A stretch of DNA of 64,000 nucleotides from Wenzhouxiangella sp. XN79A (GTDB lineage Bacteria > Pseudomonadota > Gammaproteobacteria > Xanthomonadales > Wenzhouxiangellaceae): contig NZ_JAAWWS010000137.1 of assembly GCF_012272825.1 (NCBI RefSeq), positions 62,001-126,000 of the forward strand. Direction: 5' to 3'. The position numbers were made by a program, and so were the translations under genes. The notes under the pieces were generated by a model. That model was not told the origin of the DNA and did no database searches. It was given only the letters and a program-made list of their open reading frames with translations. Shown piece after piece: positions 42,904-51,250 of the stretch; the first letter of the stretch is position 1, and the number at the start of each line of letters is the position of its first letter.

Positions 42904-43491
42904 ATGTTCGACATGTTCAGCAAGAAGGACGGCGGTGAATCCGCCACCGATACCCCACGCAACCCCACTGCACCGGCCGCGAGCCGGAGCCCGGGCAGTG
43001 CCTCGGGCAGCCGGGCCGCCGCCACGATCGGCCCGTCGATCCGGATCAACGGTGACCTCGCCGGCGAGGAAGACCTGATCGTCGAGGGCCGGATCACCGG
43101 CACCGTCGAGCTGAAGAGCAACACGCTGACGATCGGCGCTCAGGGCCAGGTCGAAGCGCGGGTCTACGCCCACACCATCCTCGTCGAGGGCACGGTCAAC
43201 GGCGATCTGTATGCCTCCGAGCGGATCAGCATCCGCCAGTCAGCGCGGATCGAGGGCAACATCTATGCCCCGCGCATCAGCCTCGAAGACGGCGCGCGGT
43301 TCCGCGGCGCGATCGACATGGATACCGACAACGAAGCCTTCCGCAAGGCCTTCGGCACTGCAAGCGCGAAGCCTGCCCCCGCCGCCTCGGCCGAGGTCCG
43401 CCCATCGAGCGGGTCGGAGACAGCCGGCAAACCGGCCAAGCCGGCCGCGAACGGCGGTGGCAGTGCCTCGTCGTCGAGCAACGTCGCCTGA
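42904..43491 (+). CDS. Bactofilin
   Basis: Bactofilins form stable, nucleotide-free cytoskeletal filaments that place cell-wall enzymes or polar structures. The 195-residue product has a disordered, Ser/Ala/Pro-rich N-terminus, the right-handed beta-helix core (about 55-145; SIRINGDLAGEEDLIVEGRI, GDLYASERISIR, ARIEGNIYAPRISLEDGA), and a low-complexity C-terminus. The family start usually reads M-F-x-K-K; MFSKKDGG at 42913 is therefore an alternative start 9 nt in. The ribosome site is weak. It lies 17 bp upstream of a hypothetical gene, probably co-transcribed. Confidence 0.88.
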   Translation: MFDMFSKKDGGESATDTPRNPTAPAASRSPGSASGSRAAATIGPSIRINGDLAGEEDLIVEGRITGTVELKSNTLTIGAQGQVEARVYAHTILVEGTVNGDLYASERISIRQSARIEGNIYAPRISLEDGARFRGAIDMDTDNEAFRKAFGTASAKPAPAASAEVRPSSGSETAGKPAKPAANGGGSASSSSNVA

Positions 43492-43508
43492 TCCCGACAA
43501 ACACCGCG

Positions 43509-44108
43509 ATGCAGTCGACGCTCGAAGCGAGCGCGCCCATGGCGCGCGACGCGCGCACGCAGCCGCTGCGGGTTCCGTTGCTGCTGGAACGGCTCGATGC
43601 CTTGAACGAGGCGCGGCGCGAGCACTGGCTTGATCTCGGGCGGGCCCAGCCCGCGCTGATCGAGCGATTGGCCCGCGGACCGAATCGCCTGGTCGTGGCG
43701 GATTTCGCCGCACCGGATACCGAGCGCGGACTGCCGGGCACGGTGCCGGCCGTCCCATCGACCGGGTTCGACGTCGTGCTGGCCTGGGACTGGCCGAACT
43801 ACCTGGTCCCGGAGGGGCTTTCCCGGCTCGGTGCGGAATTGGCGCGCTGTTCCCACGCGGGCACGGTCCTCCACGCCCTGATCCACTATCGCAACGACCG
43901 GATGCCGGAAACGCCCCAGCGGCTCCGCCTGGCCGCGGACGGCCGGCTCGATGAAGATGGTGTGGTCGAGCACCTGCGCCCGGCCCCCCGGTACAGCCCC
44001 AAGGCGCTGGAGAAGGCCATGTGCCACTGGCAGGTCGATCGGACCCTGCTGCTCAACAACGGCATGCAGGAATTCGTGCTGCGGTTGCGCTCGACCTCCG
44101 CGCACTGA
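43509..44108 (+). CDS. Hypothetical protein, possible degenerate methyltransferase fold
   Basis: The 199-residue protein is leucine- and arginine-rich. The middle (NRLVVADFAAPDTE, then TGFDVVLAWDWPNYL and ELARCSHAGTVLHALIHY) has the strand-helix alternation of a class I SAM-dependent methyltransferase, but the glycine-rich SAM motif is missing, so catalysis is doubtful. No signal peptide or membrane helix is present. It follows the bactofilin gene by 17 bp and ends just before the hairpin that terminates hsp20 on the other strand. Confidence 0.6.
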   Translation: MQSTLEASAPMARDARTQPLRVPLLLERLDALNEARREHWLDLGRAQPALIERLARGPNRLVVADFAAPDTERGLPGTVPAVPSTGFDVVLAWDWPNYLVPEGLSRLGAELARCSHAGTVLHALIHYRNDRMPETPQRLRLAADGRLDEDGVVEHLRPAPRYSPKALEKAMCHWQVDRTLLLNNGMQEFVLRLRSTSAH

Positions 44109-44127
44109 CGAACCCCGGACAGGAAAA

Positions 44128-44152
44128 GGGGCGCCGGAACCTCCGGCGCCCC
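44128..44152 (-). terminator. Intrinsic terminator of hsp20
   Basis: An 11-bp perfect GC-rich stem (GGGGCGCCGGA and its complement) with a 3-nt loop is followed on the minus strand by TTTTCC. It lies 32 bp beyond the hsp20 stop. The plus strand lacks a T-run here. Confidence 0.8.
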
Positions 44153-44184
44153 CACGATCGCATGGATCGGGCCTTGCTGTCGCG

Positions 44185-44658
44185 TCAGGCAGCGTCCGAG
44201 GCCTGCTCGGAATCGCTTTCCAGCAGCTCCTCGCGGCGCTGGCCGGCAATCGCGATCCGACGCGGCTTCATCCGCTCGGGCAGTTCACGCTGCAGCTCGA
44301 TATGCAGCAGACCGTTCTCGAGGCTGGCCGATTCGACGCGAACGTGGTCGGCCAGCTGGAAGCGACGCTCGAAGGAACGCGTAGCGATGCCGCGATACAG
44401 GAACTGGCGATCATCGCCGTCGTCATCCTGCTTGCCGCCGGAGATGGTCAGCGTGTTCTGCTCGCTGACGATGTCCAGTTCGTCGTCGGAGAATCCGGCC
44501 ACCGCCATGGTGATCCGGTACCGATCCTCGCCGCGCGCTTCGATGTTGTAGGGCGGGTAGCCGGTACCGTCGACGCGAGCGGCGTTGCTGAGCATGTCGG
44601 CCAGGCGATCGAAGCCGATGGCCGTGCGATACAGGGGGGTAAGATCGAACGTAGTCAT
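44185..44658 (-). CDS. Small heat-shock protein, Hsp20/alpha-crystallin family (IbpA-like)
   Basis: The 157-residue chaperone binds unfolding proteins and keeps them refoldable for DnaK and ClpB. An N-terminal arm (MTTFDLTPLYRTAIGFDRLADML) is followed by the alpha-crystallin domain (YRITMAVAGFSDDELDI, FLYRGIATRSFERRFQL, ENGLLHIELQRELP), the last having the hallmark GLL-I/L pattern. The arm and FLYRGIATRSFERRF are strongly IbpA-like. The ATG at 44658 is preceded by AGGA, which is folded into a ROSE-like hairpin, and a sigma-32-like promoter lies about 95 bp upstream. A terminator follows. Regulation is therefore both transcriptional and translational. Confidence 0.95.
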   Translation of the reverse strand: MTTFDLTPLYRTAIGFDRLADMLSNAARVDGTGYPPYNIEARGEDRYRITMAVAGFSDDELDIVSEQNTLTISGGKQDDDGDDRQFLYRGIATRSFERRFQLADHVRVESASLENGLLHIELQRELPERMKPRRIAIAGQRREELLESDSEQASDAA

Positions 44659-44720
44659 GGGTCTATCCTCCAATGAGCAATAGGTGGTGCAACATTCGGA
44701 ACCGCCGGATGGCCGGTTCC
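44659..44720 (-). promoter_or_regulatory. ROSE-like RNA thermometer in the hsp20 5' leader
   Basis: In the mRNA the segment CUAUUGCU (44683-44676) pairs with AGGAUAG (44669-44663), leaving one bulged G opposite the AGG of the ribosome site, loop of 6 nt. The anti-Shine-Dalgarno UUGCU with a G bulge facing AGGA is the signature of ROSE elements, which melt on heat shock. A second hairpin (GGAACCG/CGGTTCC, 44698-44720) lies upstream, as ROSE leaders usually have extra stable stems. The hidden AGGA is 7 nt from the ATG. Known families: ROSE and ibpA thermometers of proteobacteria. Confidence 0.78.
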
Positions 44721-44751
44721 GGAGGCCCCTCATCGGCGACCTCGGGGACAG

Positions 44752-44780
44752 AAATGGTCACGCCCGGCGGGCGTTTCAAG
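44752..44780 (-). promoter_or_regulatory. Sigma-32 (heat-shock) promoter of hsp20
   Basis: On the minus strand, CTTGAAA (44780-44774) is a perfect sigma-32 -35 element, followed after 15 bp by ACCATTT (44758-44752), one mismatch from the CCCATNT -10 element. It sits in the 154-bp gap between the der stop and hsp20 and would give a leader of about 85 nt holding the thermometer. Confidence 0.82.
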
Positions 44781-44812
44781 AGCGAGGCCGAGCGGACCGG
44801 CGCCTTGCCGCC

Positions 44813-46216
44813 TCAGCGCTTGCGCTTGCGAACGCGCTGGCGGCGCTTGATCTGCCGCGGCGTCAGGGTGTTGCGCCGGCCGGAGAACGGATTCTCGGAA
44901 TCGCGGAAGATCAACTGGATCGGGACCCCGACCAGGTCGAAGCTTTCGCGGAAGCGATTGATCAGGTAGCGGCGGTAGGCCGGCTGGACATGCTGGGTGC
45001 GATTGCCGTGGATGATGATCCGGGTCGGGAAGTTGCCGCCGGCGTGGGCATAGCGCAGCTTGGGTGCGAAGCGCTGGACCACTGCCGGCGCATGCGCTTC
45101 CACCGCCTTTTCGAGCACCCGGCTGAGCGCACCGGAGCTGAGCCTGCGGCACGCGGTGTCGTAGACGGTCCGCACGGCGTCGAGCAACTCGCCGATCCCG
45201 CTGCCGTGCAGCGCCGAAAGAATCACCACCGGCGCCCAGGACACGAACTTCAGGTCGTCGCCGGCATCCTTCAGCAGTTGGTTGCGGGCCTTCTCGTCGA
45301 TGCTGTCCCACTTGTTCAGCACCACCACGAGCCCGCGACCGGCCTCGACCACGTGACCGGCCAGCCGTGCGTCCTGATCGGTGATGCCCTCGCTGGAATC
45401 GAGCAGCAGGCAGACCACGTCGGCCCGTTCCATCGCCTGCAGGGCCTTCAGCGTGCTGAGCGATTCGACGGCTTCGTGCTGGGCGCGGCGCCGGCGGATC
45501 CCGGCGGTGTCGACCAGTTGGAACAGCTGGCCGTCGCGCTCGAGGTCGGCCCGCACCGGGTCGCGCGTGGTCCCCGGCTGGTCAGCGGTGACCGCGCGCT
45601 CTTCGCCGAGCAGGCGGTTCAGCAGCGTGGACTTGCCGACGTTGGGCCGGCCGATCAACGCCAGCCGCAGTGTGTCGCCGGCCGCACCCTCGACCGGGAC
45701 CTCGGCCGCGGCCGGCGGTAGCGCTTCGAGGACCGCGCGGCTCAGGGACTCGAGGCCACGCCGATGCGCAGCGGCGATCGGAATCAGCGCCGGCAGGCCC
45801 AGCGCGGAGAACTCGGCGATCGCCTGGTCGATATCGATGCCATCGGTCTTGTTGACCGCCACGCGGACCGGTACGTCGAGCTTGCGCAGCGACTGGGCGA
45901 TCTCGTAATCCTCGCCACCGGGCGGCTCGCGGCCGTCGACGACCAGCAGCACCAGGTCCGCTTCCTGCAGCGCCGCCCGGGTCTGGGCCTGGGCGCGCTG
46001 GTTGATCCGGTCGCCGTCCGGATCGAGGCCGCCGGTGTCGACCAGCAGCACGTCGCGGCCGTCGAGCTGCGCCCGACCATAGATGCGGTCGCGGGTCACG
46101 CCGGGCTGATCGGCGACCAGCGCGTCCCGCGTCCTGGTCAGGGCGTTGAACAGCGTCGATTTGCCGACGTTGGGACGTCCGGCGATGACGACGACCGGCA
46201 GCGCTTCGGGGTGCAC
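44813..46216 (-). CDS. der: Ribosome-biogenesis GTPase Der (EngA)
   Basis: Der is a double-G-domain GTPase needed for 50S subunit maturation. The 467-residue protein has two GTPase modules, each with Walker A GRPNVGKS (first at 13-20, second near 185), switch-II DTAG/DTGG motifs and NKxD (NKTD, NKWD), then a KH-like C-terminal domain ending in a basic tail. The start is a GTG (46216). It is 17 bp after bamB, so the two are transcribed together; yfgM-bamB-der is conserved in gammaproteobacteria. Confidence 0.98.
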   Translation of the reverse strand: MHPEALPVVVIAGRPNVGKSTLFNALTRTRDALVADQPGVTRDRIYGRAQLDGRDVLLVDTGGLDPDGDRINQRAQAQTRAALQEADLVLLVVDGREPPGGEDYEIAQSLRKLDVPVRVAVNKTDGIDIDQAIAEFSALGLPALIPIAAAHRRGLESLSRAVLEALPPAAAEVPVEGAAGDTLRLALIGRPNVGKSTLLNRLLGEERAVTADQPGTTRDPVRADLERDGQLFQLVDTAGIRRRRAQHEAVESLSTLKALQAMERADVVCLLLDSSEGITDQDARLAGHVVEAGRGLVVVLNKWDSIDEKARNQLLKDAGDDLKFVSWAPVVILSALHGSGIGELLDAVRTVYDTACRRLSSGALSRVLEKAVEAHAPAVVQRFAPKLRYAHAGGNFPTRIIIHGNRTQHVQPAYRRYLINRFRESFDLVGVPIQLIFRDSENPFSGRRNTLTPRQIKRRQRVRKRKR

Positions 46217-46233
46217 GCTGGGCGACCGCCCGG

Positions 46234-47409
46234 TCAGCGCTGCGCGCCGACCCGCCAGGCCGAGAGGCGCCCGTCACGGTCGAGCAGGTAGAGCAGATTG
46301 CCGATGACCAGCGGCGCGGCGGCCGGCGGTTCCTTGCCGGCACGCTCGCGGGCGACCGGTTCGCCGGTGTCGGCGTCCAACCAGTGCAGGTAGCCCTCGC
46401 GATCGGCGACCACGACGAAGCTGCCCTGGAACACCGGTCGCGTCACGTCCCGGCGCTTCAGCGACTCGTTCTGCCAGACCGTCGCGCCGCTGAGGCGGTC
46501 GACCATCCAGACCACGTCCTCGGCGTCGGTCACGGCCAGCTGGGTGCGCGAAATGGACACGCCGCTGTCGGCCGCGATGTCCTTGACCCACTGGATCCGC
46601 CCGCTGTCCAGGGCCAGCGAGGCCATCCGGCCGTGCCGGGTGACGGCGTAGAGATCGCCGCCGACAATGACCAGCGGCCCGTCGATATCGGACAGCCGTT
46701 CGAGTTCGGAACGGCCTTCCGGGATGCTGACGCGCTGTTCCCACAGCCGCACGCCGTCGGCGATCCGCAGCGCGGTCACCGCTCCGTCGTCGTAGCCGAT
46801 GAAGACCTGGCCGCCACGAACCAGCGGGTCGGAGTTGCCGCGCAGCGTCAGCAGCGGCACGCTGCGATCGTAGATCCACTCGCGCCGTCCCGATTCGGCA
46901 TCGATGCCGAAGACCCGGCCGTCGATGGCGCGGGCGATGACGATGCCGTCGCGCAGCACCGGCAGGGCCAGGACTTCCGACGAAAGCTGGGTCTGCCAGA
47001 GGATTTGCCCGGAGGCGCGATCGACGTGCACGACCATGCCGTCGATGGTGCCGAACAGCACGCTGTCGGCGAAGACGGCCGGGCCGGAGGCGAGGTCGAG
47101 CTCGAGTTCGAACTGGCGCAGCACGTCGCCCGACTCGGCGTCGATGACGCGGACCCCGCCCTCGTGATCGGCGACCCAGAGCTCACCGTCGATATAGAAC
47201 GGTTTCAGGTTCGGCGCGCTGCGGTCGAGCCCCTTACCGGTGTTGACGTTCCACAGTTCCTGAACCGGCAGCGTTGCGTCGAATTCGACCAGCGCCATCG
47301 GGCGATCGGCCTCGTCGTCCTTTTCCGAGAACAGTCCGCAACCCGACAGCGCGCCCAGGGCCGCCAGCAGGAGCGCAGCGTTTCGCAGGCGGCCAGGCGC
47401 AGGCGTCAC
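46234..47409 (-). CDS. bamB: Outer-membrane protein assembly factor BamB
   Basis: BamB is the eight-bladed PQQ-type propeller lipoprotein that helps BamA insert outer-membrane proteins. The 391-residue product has a lipoprotein signal with the lipid-modified C24 (ALSGC), then repeats such as GELWVADHEGGVRVIDAESG, GMVVHVDRASGQILWQ, GRVFGIDAESGRREW and GRMASLALDSGRIQW. The GTG start overlaps the yfgM stop by 4 bp (GTGA), so translation is coupled. Location is the periplasmic side of the outer membrane. Confidence 0.96.
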   Translation of the reverse strand: MTPAPGRLRNAALLLAALGALSGCGLFSEKDDEADRPMALVEFDATLPVQELWNVNTGKGLDRSAPNLKPFYIDGELWVADHEGGVRVIDAESGDVLRQFELELDLASGPAVFADSVLFGTIDGMVVHVDRASGQILWQTQLSSEVLALPVLRDGIVIARAIDGRVFGIDAESGRREWIYDRSVPLLTLRGNSDPLVRGGQVFIGYDDGAVTALRIADGVRLWEQRVSIPEGRSELERLSDIDGPLVIVGGDLYAVTRHGRMASLALDSGRIQWVKDIAADSGVSISRTQLAVTDAEDVVWMVDRLSGATVWQNESLKRRDVTRPVFQGSFVVVADREGYLHWLDADTGEPVARERAGKEPPAAAPLVIGNLLYLLDRDGRLSAWRVGAQR

Positions 47410-48062
47410 GACGCCTCCGTTTCGCCGGCTGCCGAGCGGAGCGCGTCGCGCTTGGTCTGGACCTGCCGGGCGTTGTTGCCTTCGCCTTCCAGCTGCGCCA
47501 CGGCCTCGTCGTAGGCCGCCAGCGCCTCGTCGGTCCGGCCAAGCTCGGCGAGCAGGTCGCCGCGCGCTTCGAGCCAGAGGCTTTCGAAGCCGACCGGACG
47601 CTCGCCCTGGAGCAGGGCCAGTCCGGCCTCGGCACGTCCGGTGGCGGCCTCGAGCCGGGCCAGTCGAAGCCGGACCAGCGGTTCCAGTGCGGTGCCGGCG
47701 GTGCGCTCCAGCAACGCGGTGTAGTGATCGCGGGCCGCTTCGTGCTCACCGGCCTCGACTTCGGCACCGGCCAGCAGCATGGTTCCGAGATCGACGTAGG
47801 CGTGGTCGCCGACCGCCTCCTGCATGCGCTGGAGCTGTTCGCGGGCCGCGTCGAGCTGGTCGGCTTCGATTTCCTGCTGGACCGCGGTGTAGAAGTCGCT
47901 GGCCAGCGCGCCCTGCCCCTCCTGGTAGGACTCCCACTGACGGAATCCGAAGATGCCGCCCAGTGCCAGCACCACGCCGACGACCAGCGCAGCGCCGTTC
48001 TCGCGCAGCCAGCCGCGAACGCGTTCGCTCTGTTCGTGTTCGTCGTAAAGTTCAACCGCCAT
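47406..48062 (-). CDS. yfgM: Ancillary SecYEG translocon subunit YfgM
   Basis: YfgM is an inner-membrane protein with a large periplasmic TPR-like domain that binds the Sec translocon and PpiD. The 218 residues show the short cytoplasmic N-terminus with ELYDEHEQSERVRGWLRENG, a single TM helix (about 24-42; ALVVGVVLALGGIFGF), and helical repeats thereafter. Position directly between hisS and bamB matches the conserved order. GAGGA precedes the ATG. Confidence 0.93.
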   Translation of the reverse strand: MAVELYDEHEQSERVRGWLRENGAALVVGVVLALGGIFGFRQWESYQEGQGALASDFYTAVQQEIEADQLDAAREQLQRMQEAVGDHAYVDLGTMLLAGAEVEAGEHEAARDHYTALLERTAGTALEPLVRLRLARLEAATGRAEAGLALLQGERPVGFESLWLEARGDLLAELGRTDEALAAYDEAVAQLEGEGNNARQVQTKRDALRSAAGETEAS

Positions 48063-48122
48063 GTGCTTCTGTCCTCGATCGTGGTGTCGTCGCGACGCCT
48101 TGCAGCGCCACGGAATGATAAA

Positions 48123-49424
48123 TCAGGCCGGCTCGCCGGATGCGGCCACGTCCGGGCCGTCGGTCGCGAATCGGCGTCGGAGCTCGGCGCCGAGCCGGTC
48201 GGCCGGCACCGAGGATTGCGGCGAATCGCCGCGCAGGTCCTTGATCGTCACTTCACCGGCTGCGAGCTCCGCCTCGCCGAGCACCAGCGCTACCGCTGCA
48301 CCCGAGCGGTCGGCGCGCTTGAACTGGGCCTTGAAGCTGCCGCCCTGCAGGTCGGTGATCAGCCGCAGTGCCGGCCAGTGATCACGCAGTCGTTCGGCCA
48401 GGCCCAACCGCGCCGCGCCGGCCTCGCTGCTGACCAGATAGGCGTGCGGCCGATGCTCGAACTGCTGCCCGGTCGATTCGACCAGCGCCAGCAGCCGTTC
48501 CATGCCGAGCGCGAATCCGATCCCGGGCGTCGCTCGACCGCCCTGGATCTCGACCAGGTCGTCGTAGCGACCGCCGGCACAGACCGTGCCCTGCGCACCG
48601 AGCGCATCGGTGGTCCACTCGAACACGGTCCGGCAGTAATAATCCAGGCCGCGAACCAGGCCCGGGTTGTGCGTCCAGGCAATGCCGAGGGCATCGAGCA
48701 GCGCCGTGACCCGCTCGAAATGCCGACGTGCCTCGTCGCCGAGGTGCTCATCGAGCCGGGGGGCGTCGACCAGCAAGGACCGGGTCTCGGGATTCTTGCT
48801 GTCGAGGATGCGCAGCGGATTGGTCTCCAGGCGGCGCTGGCTGTCGGCGTCGAGCCGGTCGACCCGAGGACGCAGGTAGTCGACCAGCGCGGTGCGATAG
48901 CGCTCGCGGTCCTCGCGGTCGCCGAGGCTGTTGATTTCCAGCCGCAGCAGGTGATCGACGCCGAGCTCGCGCCACAGTCGGCCGGCCATCGCGATCAGCT
49001 CCGCGTCGGTTTCCGGCGTCTCCATGCCGAAGATCTCGACGCCGGTCTGATGGAACTGCCGCTGTCGGCCCTTCTGCGGCCGTTCGTGGCGAAACATCGG
49101 GCCCTGGTACCAGACCTTCAGGCCCGGCGGGTTCAGCAGGCCGTGCTGGAGAACCGCCCGGACCACACCGGCGGTGCCCTCCGGACGCAGGCACAGGCTT
49201 TCGCCATTGCGGTCCGGAAATGCATACATCTCCTTCTCGACCACGTCGGTGCCCTGCCCGATCGCGCGGGTGAACAGCTCGGTCTTCTCGACCACGGGAA
49301 TCCGGATTTCACCGAACCCGTAGGCAGTCAGGCGTTCGGCCAGGCGCTGTTCCAACCACTGCCAACGCGCCGCGTCGGACGGCAGGATATCGTGCATGCC
49401 CCGAACGGCTTGCAGGGTCTTCAT
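48123..49424 (-). CDS. hisS: Histidine--tRNA ligase
   Basis: This class II aminoacyl-tRNA synthetase charges tRNA-His. The 433-residue product has RGMHDILP at the N-terminus, motif 2 ([16 protein letters not shown]), the histidine-A motif near [15 protein letters not shown], and motif 3 ([12 protein letters not shown]), followed by an anticodon-binding domain. GGAGA lies 8 nt before the ATG. It follows rodZ after 44 bp; the usual gammaproteobacterial neighbour ispG, which normally sits between them, is absent here. Confidence 0.98.
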   Translation of the reverse strand: MKTLQAVRGMHDILPSDAARWQWLEQRLAERLTAYGFGEIRIPVVEKTELFTRAIGQGTDVVEKEMYAFPDRNGESLCLRPEGTAGVVRAVLQHGLLNPPGLKVWYQGPMFRHERPQKGRQRQFHQTGVEIFGMETPETDAELIAMAGRLWRELGVDHLLRLEINSLGDREDRERYRTALVDYLRPRVDRLDADSQRRLETNPLRILDSKNPETRSLLVDAPRLDEHLGDEARRHFERVTALLDALGIAWTHNPGLVRGLDYYCRTVFEWTTDALGAQGTVCAGGRYDDLVEIQGGRATPGIGFALGMERLLALVESTGQQFEHRPHAYLVSSEAGAARLGLAERLRDHWPALRLITDLQGGSFKAQFKRADRSGAAVALVLGEAELAAGEVTIKDLRGDSPQSSVPADRLGAELRRRFATDGPDVAASGEPA

Positions 49425-49468
49425 GAATCCGTTCTCCGATCGATGATGGCTGCGCGTGCAGCCGGTTT

Positions 49469-50446
49469 TCAGGGAGTGTCGCTCTCCGCCACCGCGGCAC
49501 GATCGTCGGCGGCGGCCGGGGGCTGGAGCGTGAATTCGGCGATGCTGGCGGAGTCGGAACCTTCGAACCGTACCGGCTGGCCGTCCAGCTCCACCTGTAC
49601 GGCGCTGGCGCGCCCGAACAAGACCCGAAACGGTGGCAGACCCTCGTAGCTGCGCTCGGCGCCGGCGCGGAGCAGGTCGAACTCCAGGCGAGCACCGTCG
49701 GCGTCGCTGATCTCGACCCAGCTGTCGTCGACCAGCACCAGGCTGATCCGGTGCAGCGGGGACGGTCGGCCGGCCGACGCGTCGCCCGCAACCGGGCCGA
49801 GCGAGCCATCGTGTTCGGCCGAGACATCCAGCGATTCGGCCGGACGAAGCGTCGGCAGGGGCAGCGTCGAGGCGGCCAGCGGCCCGTCGCTTGCATCCAT
49901 CCGGGCATCGGCGTCGTCGAGCGCCAGGGCCCGGGCGATCCGGCTCGAGACCGCGGACGGATCGTCGCTCGGTGCCACCACCGCGGTGTCCGTGTCGACC
50001 CCGACGGTCGCTTCCGAGGCGTCATCGAACAGGCGGGTTCCGCCGGCGATGAAGAAGTACACCAGCGGCGGCACGATCAGCGTGGTGCCGAGGAAATAGC
50101 TTGCGTAGCGCAGGTAGCGATCGACACGCGGCTGTGGCGCAACGGGCAGTACGCCCTTCAGCGGCGGCGGGGTATCGATTTCCGCGCGTCGGTAGTCGGC
50201 GACCGGTTCGCCGAGTTCGCGCGCGTAGTTGAGCAGGTAGCCGCGACGATAGATCGGCGCGATACGATCCATCCGGTCCTCCTCGATCGCCTCGATGATC
50301 GATCGCGGGAGTTTCAGCGCCGCAGCGATCTCGGCCCGACTCCGGCCCTGACGCTCACGCGCTTCGGCCAGCCGCTGTCCGGGCCGGTCGATCGGGTCTG
50401 CATCAGAAATGGAAGAAGACTCCGGGGTCTCGTCGTCGCGCATCAT
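49469..50446 (-). CDS. rodZ: Cytoskeletal adaptor RodZ
   Basis: RodZ anchors MreB filaments to the inner membrane and helps keep rod shape. The 325-residue protein has an N-terminal HTH domain (about 22-90; [22 protein letters not shown]), one TM helix (about 114-135; [15 protein letters not shown]), an acidic/alanine-rich linker and a C-terminal DUF4115 beta domain (about 235-310; [17 protein letters not shown]). Its ATG follows the pilW stop with no gap, and a second ATG directly follows. Order pilW-rodZ-hisS is conserved. Confidence 0.94.
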   Translation of the reverse strand: MMRDDETPESSSISDADPIDRPGQRLAEARERQGRSRAEIAAALKLPRSIIEAIEEDRMDRIAPIYRRGYLLNYARELGEPVADYRRAEIDTPPPLKGVLPVAPQPRVDRYLRYASYFLGTTLIVPPLVYFFIAGGTRLFDDASEATVGVDTDTAVVAPSDDPSAVSSRIARALALDDADARMDASDGPLAASTLPLPTLRPAESLDVSAEHDGSLGPVAGDASAGRPSPLHRISLVLVDDSWVEISDADGARLEFDLLRAGAERSYEGLPPFRVLFGRASAVQVELDGQPVRFEGSDSASIAEFTLQPPAAADDRAAVAESDTP

Positions 50447-51250
50447 TCAGGATTCGTCTGCTTGGAGCTGTTCGACCTGCAGCGACTCAGGATAACGCGC
50501 CCGCAGCCTCGTTGCATAGCGTTCGGCTTCCTCCCGATTGCCCAGCATTCGCTCGATGCGAACGCCCAGCAGCAGGGCGTCGGGCCCCATTTGGCCGGCC
50601 CCCTCGAGTCGCTGCAGGAAGGCGCGCGCAGAGAAGGCCTCCCCCTGCGCCAGCGCCACGCCGGCCAGGTTGAACAGCGCAACGCGGTTGGTCGGGTCGA
50701 TTTCCAGCGCCTGGCGCAGGTAGGCTTCGGCGTTCTCGAGTCGACCGGCCCGCCGGGCACAGGAGCCGGCGTTGGCGAGCACGACCTCGGGCGTCGGATA
50801 GAACGGATCCTCGAGCGCGTCGCCGAAATGCCGCTCGGCCTCGTCGTAGCGGCCGACGCGGCAGAGCAGCGCAGCCAGGCTGTTGTGCGCCGCACCGTCC
50901 TCGGGCGCCAGCCGGACCGCCCGCTGGAGATGCTCCAGCGCGCGCTCTTCGCGGCCGATCCGCTCGTAGACGATGCCCAGGGCGAGATGGGCCGGAACGT
51001 GCTGCTCGTCCTGGCGAACGGCCAGCTCGAGTTTTTCGAGCGCCAGCTGGATCTGGCCGCGCTCCAGATAGCCGACGCCGAGCCGCGTGTTGATGTCGGC
51101 GGCCCGGACCGGGCTGACCCGTTCGACCGCCGAGCCGGTTCGCTGCGGCGACGTTTCGCGGCTCGAGGTCGCACAGCCGCTCAGCGCCAGTGTCGCCAGC
51201 ACGGCCGACAGCGCGATCATCGGGATCGATCTGCGCACCGTCCCGGTCAT
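50447..51250 (-). CDS. pilW: Type IV pilus biogenesis/stability lipoprotein PilW (PilF)
   Basis: The 267-residue protein is a TPR lipoprotein; PilF/PilW guides the PilQ secretin to the outer membrane. The signal ends in the lipobox ALSGC (C26). TPR units follow (TRLGVGYLERGQIQLALEKL, HLALGIVYERIGREERALEHL, NSLAALLCRVGRYDEAERHF, NAGSCARRAGRLENAEAYL, NLAGVALAQGEAFSARAFL). The start at 51250 overlaps the rlmN stop by 4 bp. The other pil genes are not in the window, so the role in pili rests on family and position. Confidence 0.9.
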   Translation of the reverse strand: MTGTVRRSIPMIALSAVLATLALSGCATSSRETSPQRTGSAVERVSPVRAADINTRLGVGYLERGQIQLALEKLELAVRQDEQHVPAHLALGIVYERIGREERALEHLQRAVRLAPEDGAAHNSLAALLCRVGRYDEAERHFGDALEDPFYPTPEVVLANAGSCARRAGRLENAEAYLRQALEIDPTNRVALFNLAGVALAQGEAFSARAFLQRLEGAGQMGPDALLLGVRIERMLGNREEAERYATRLRARYPESLQVEQLQADES

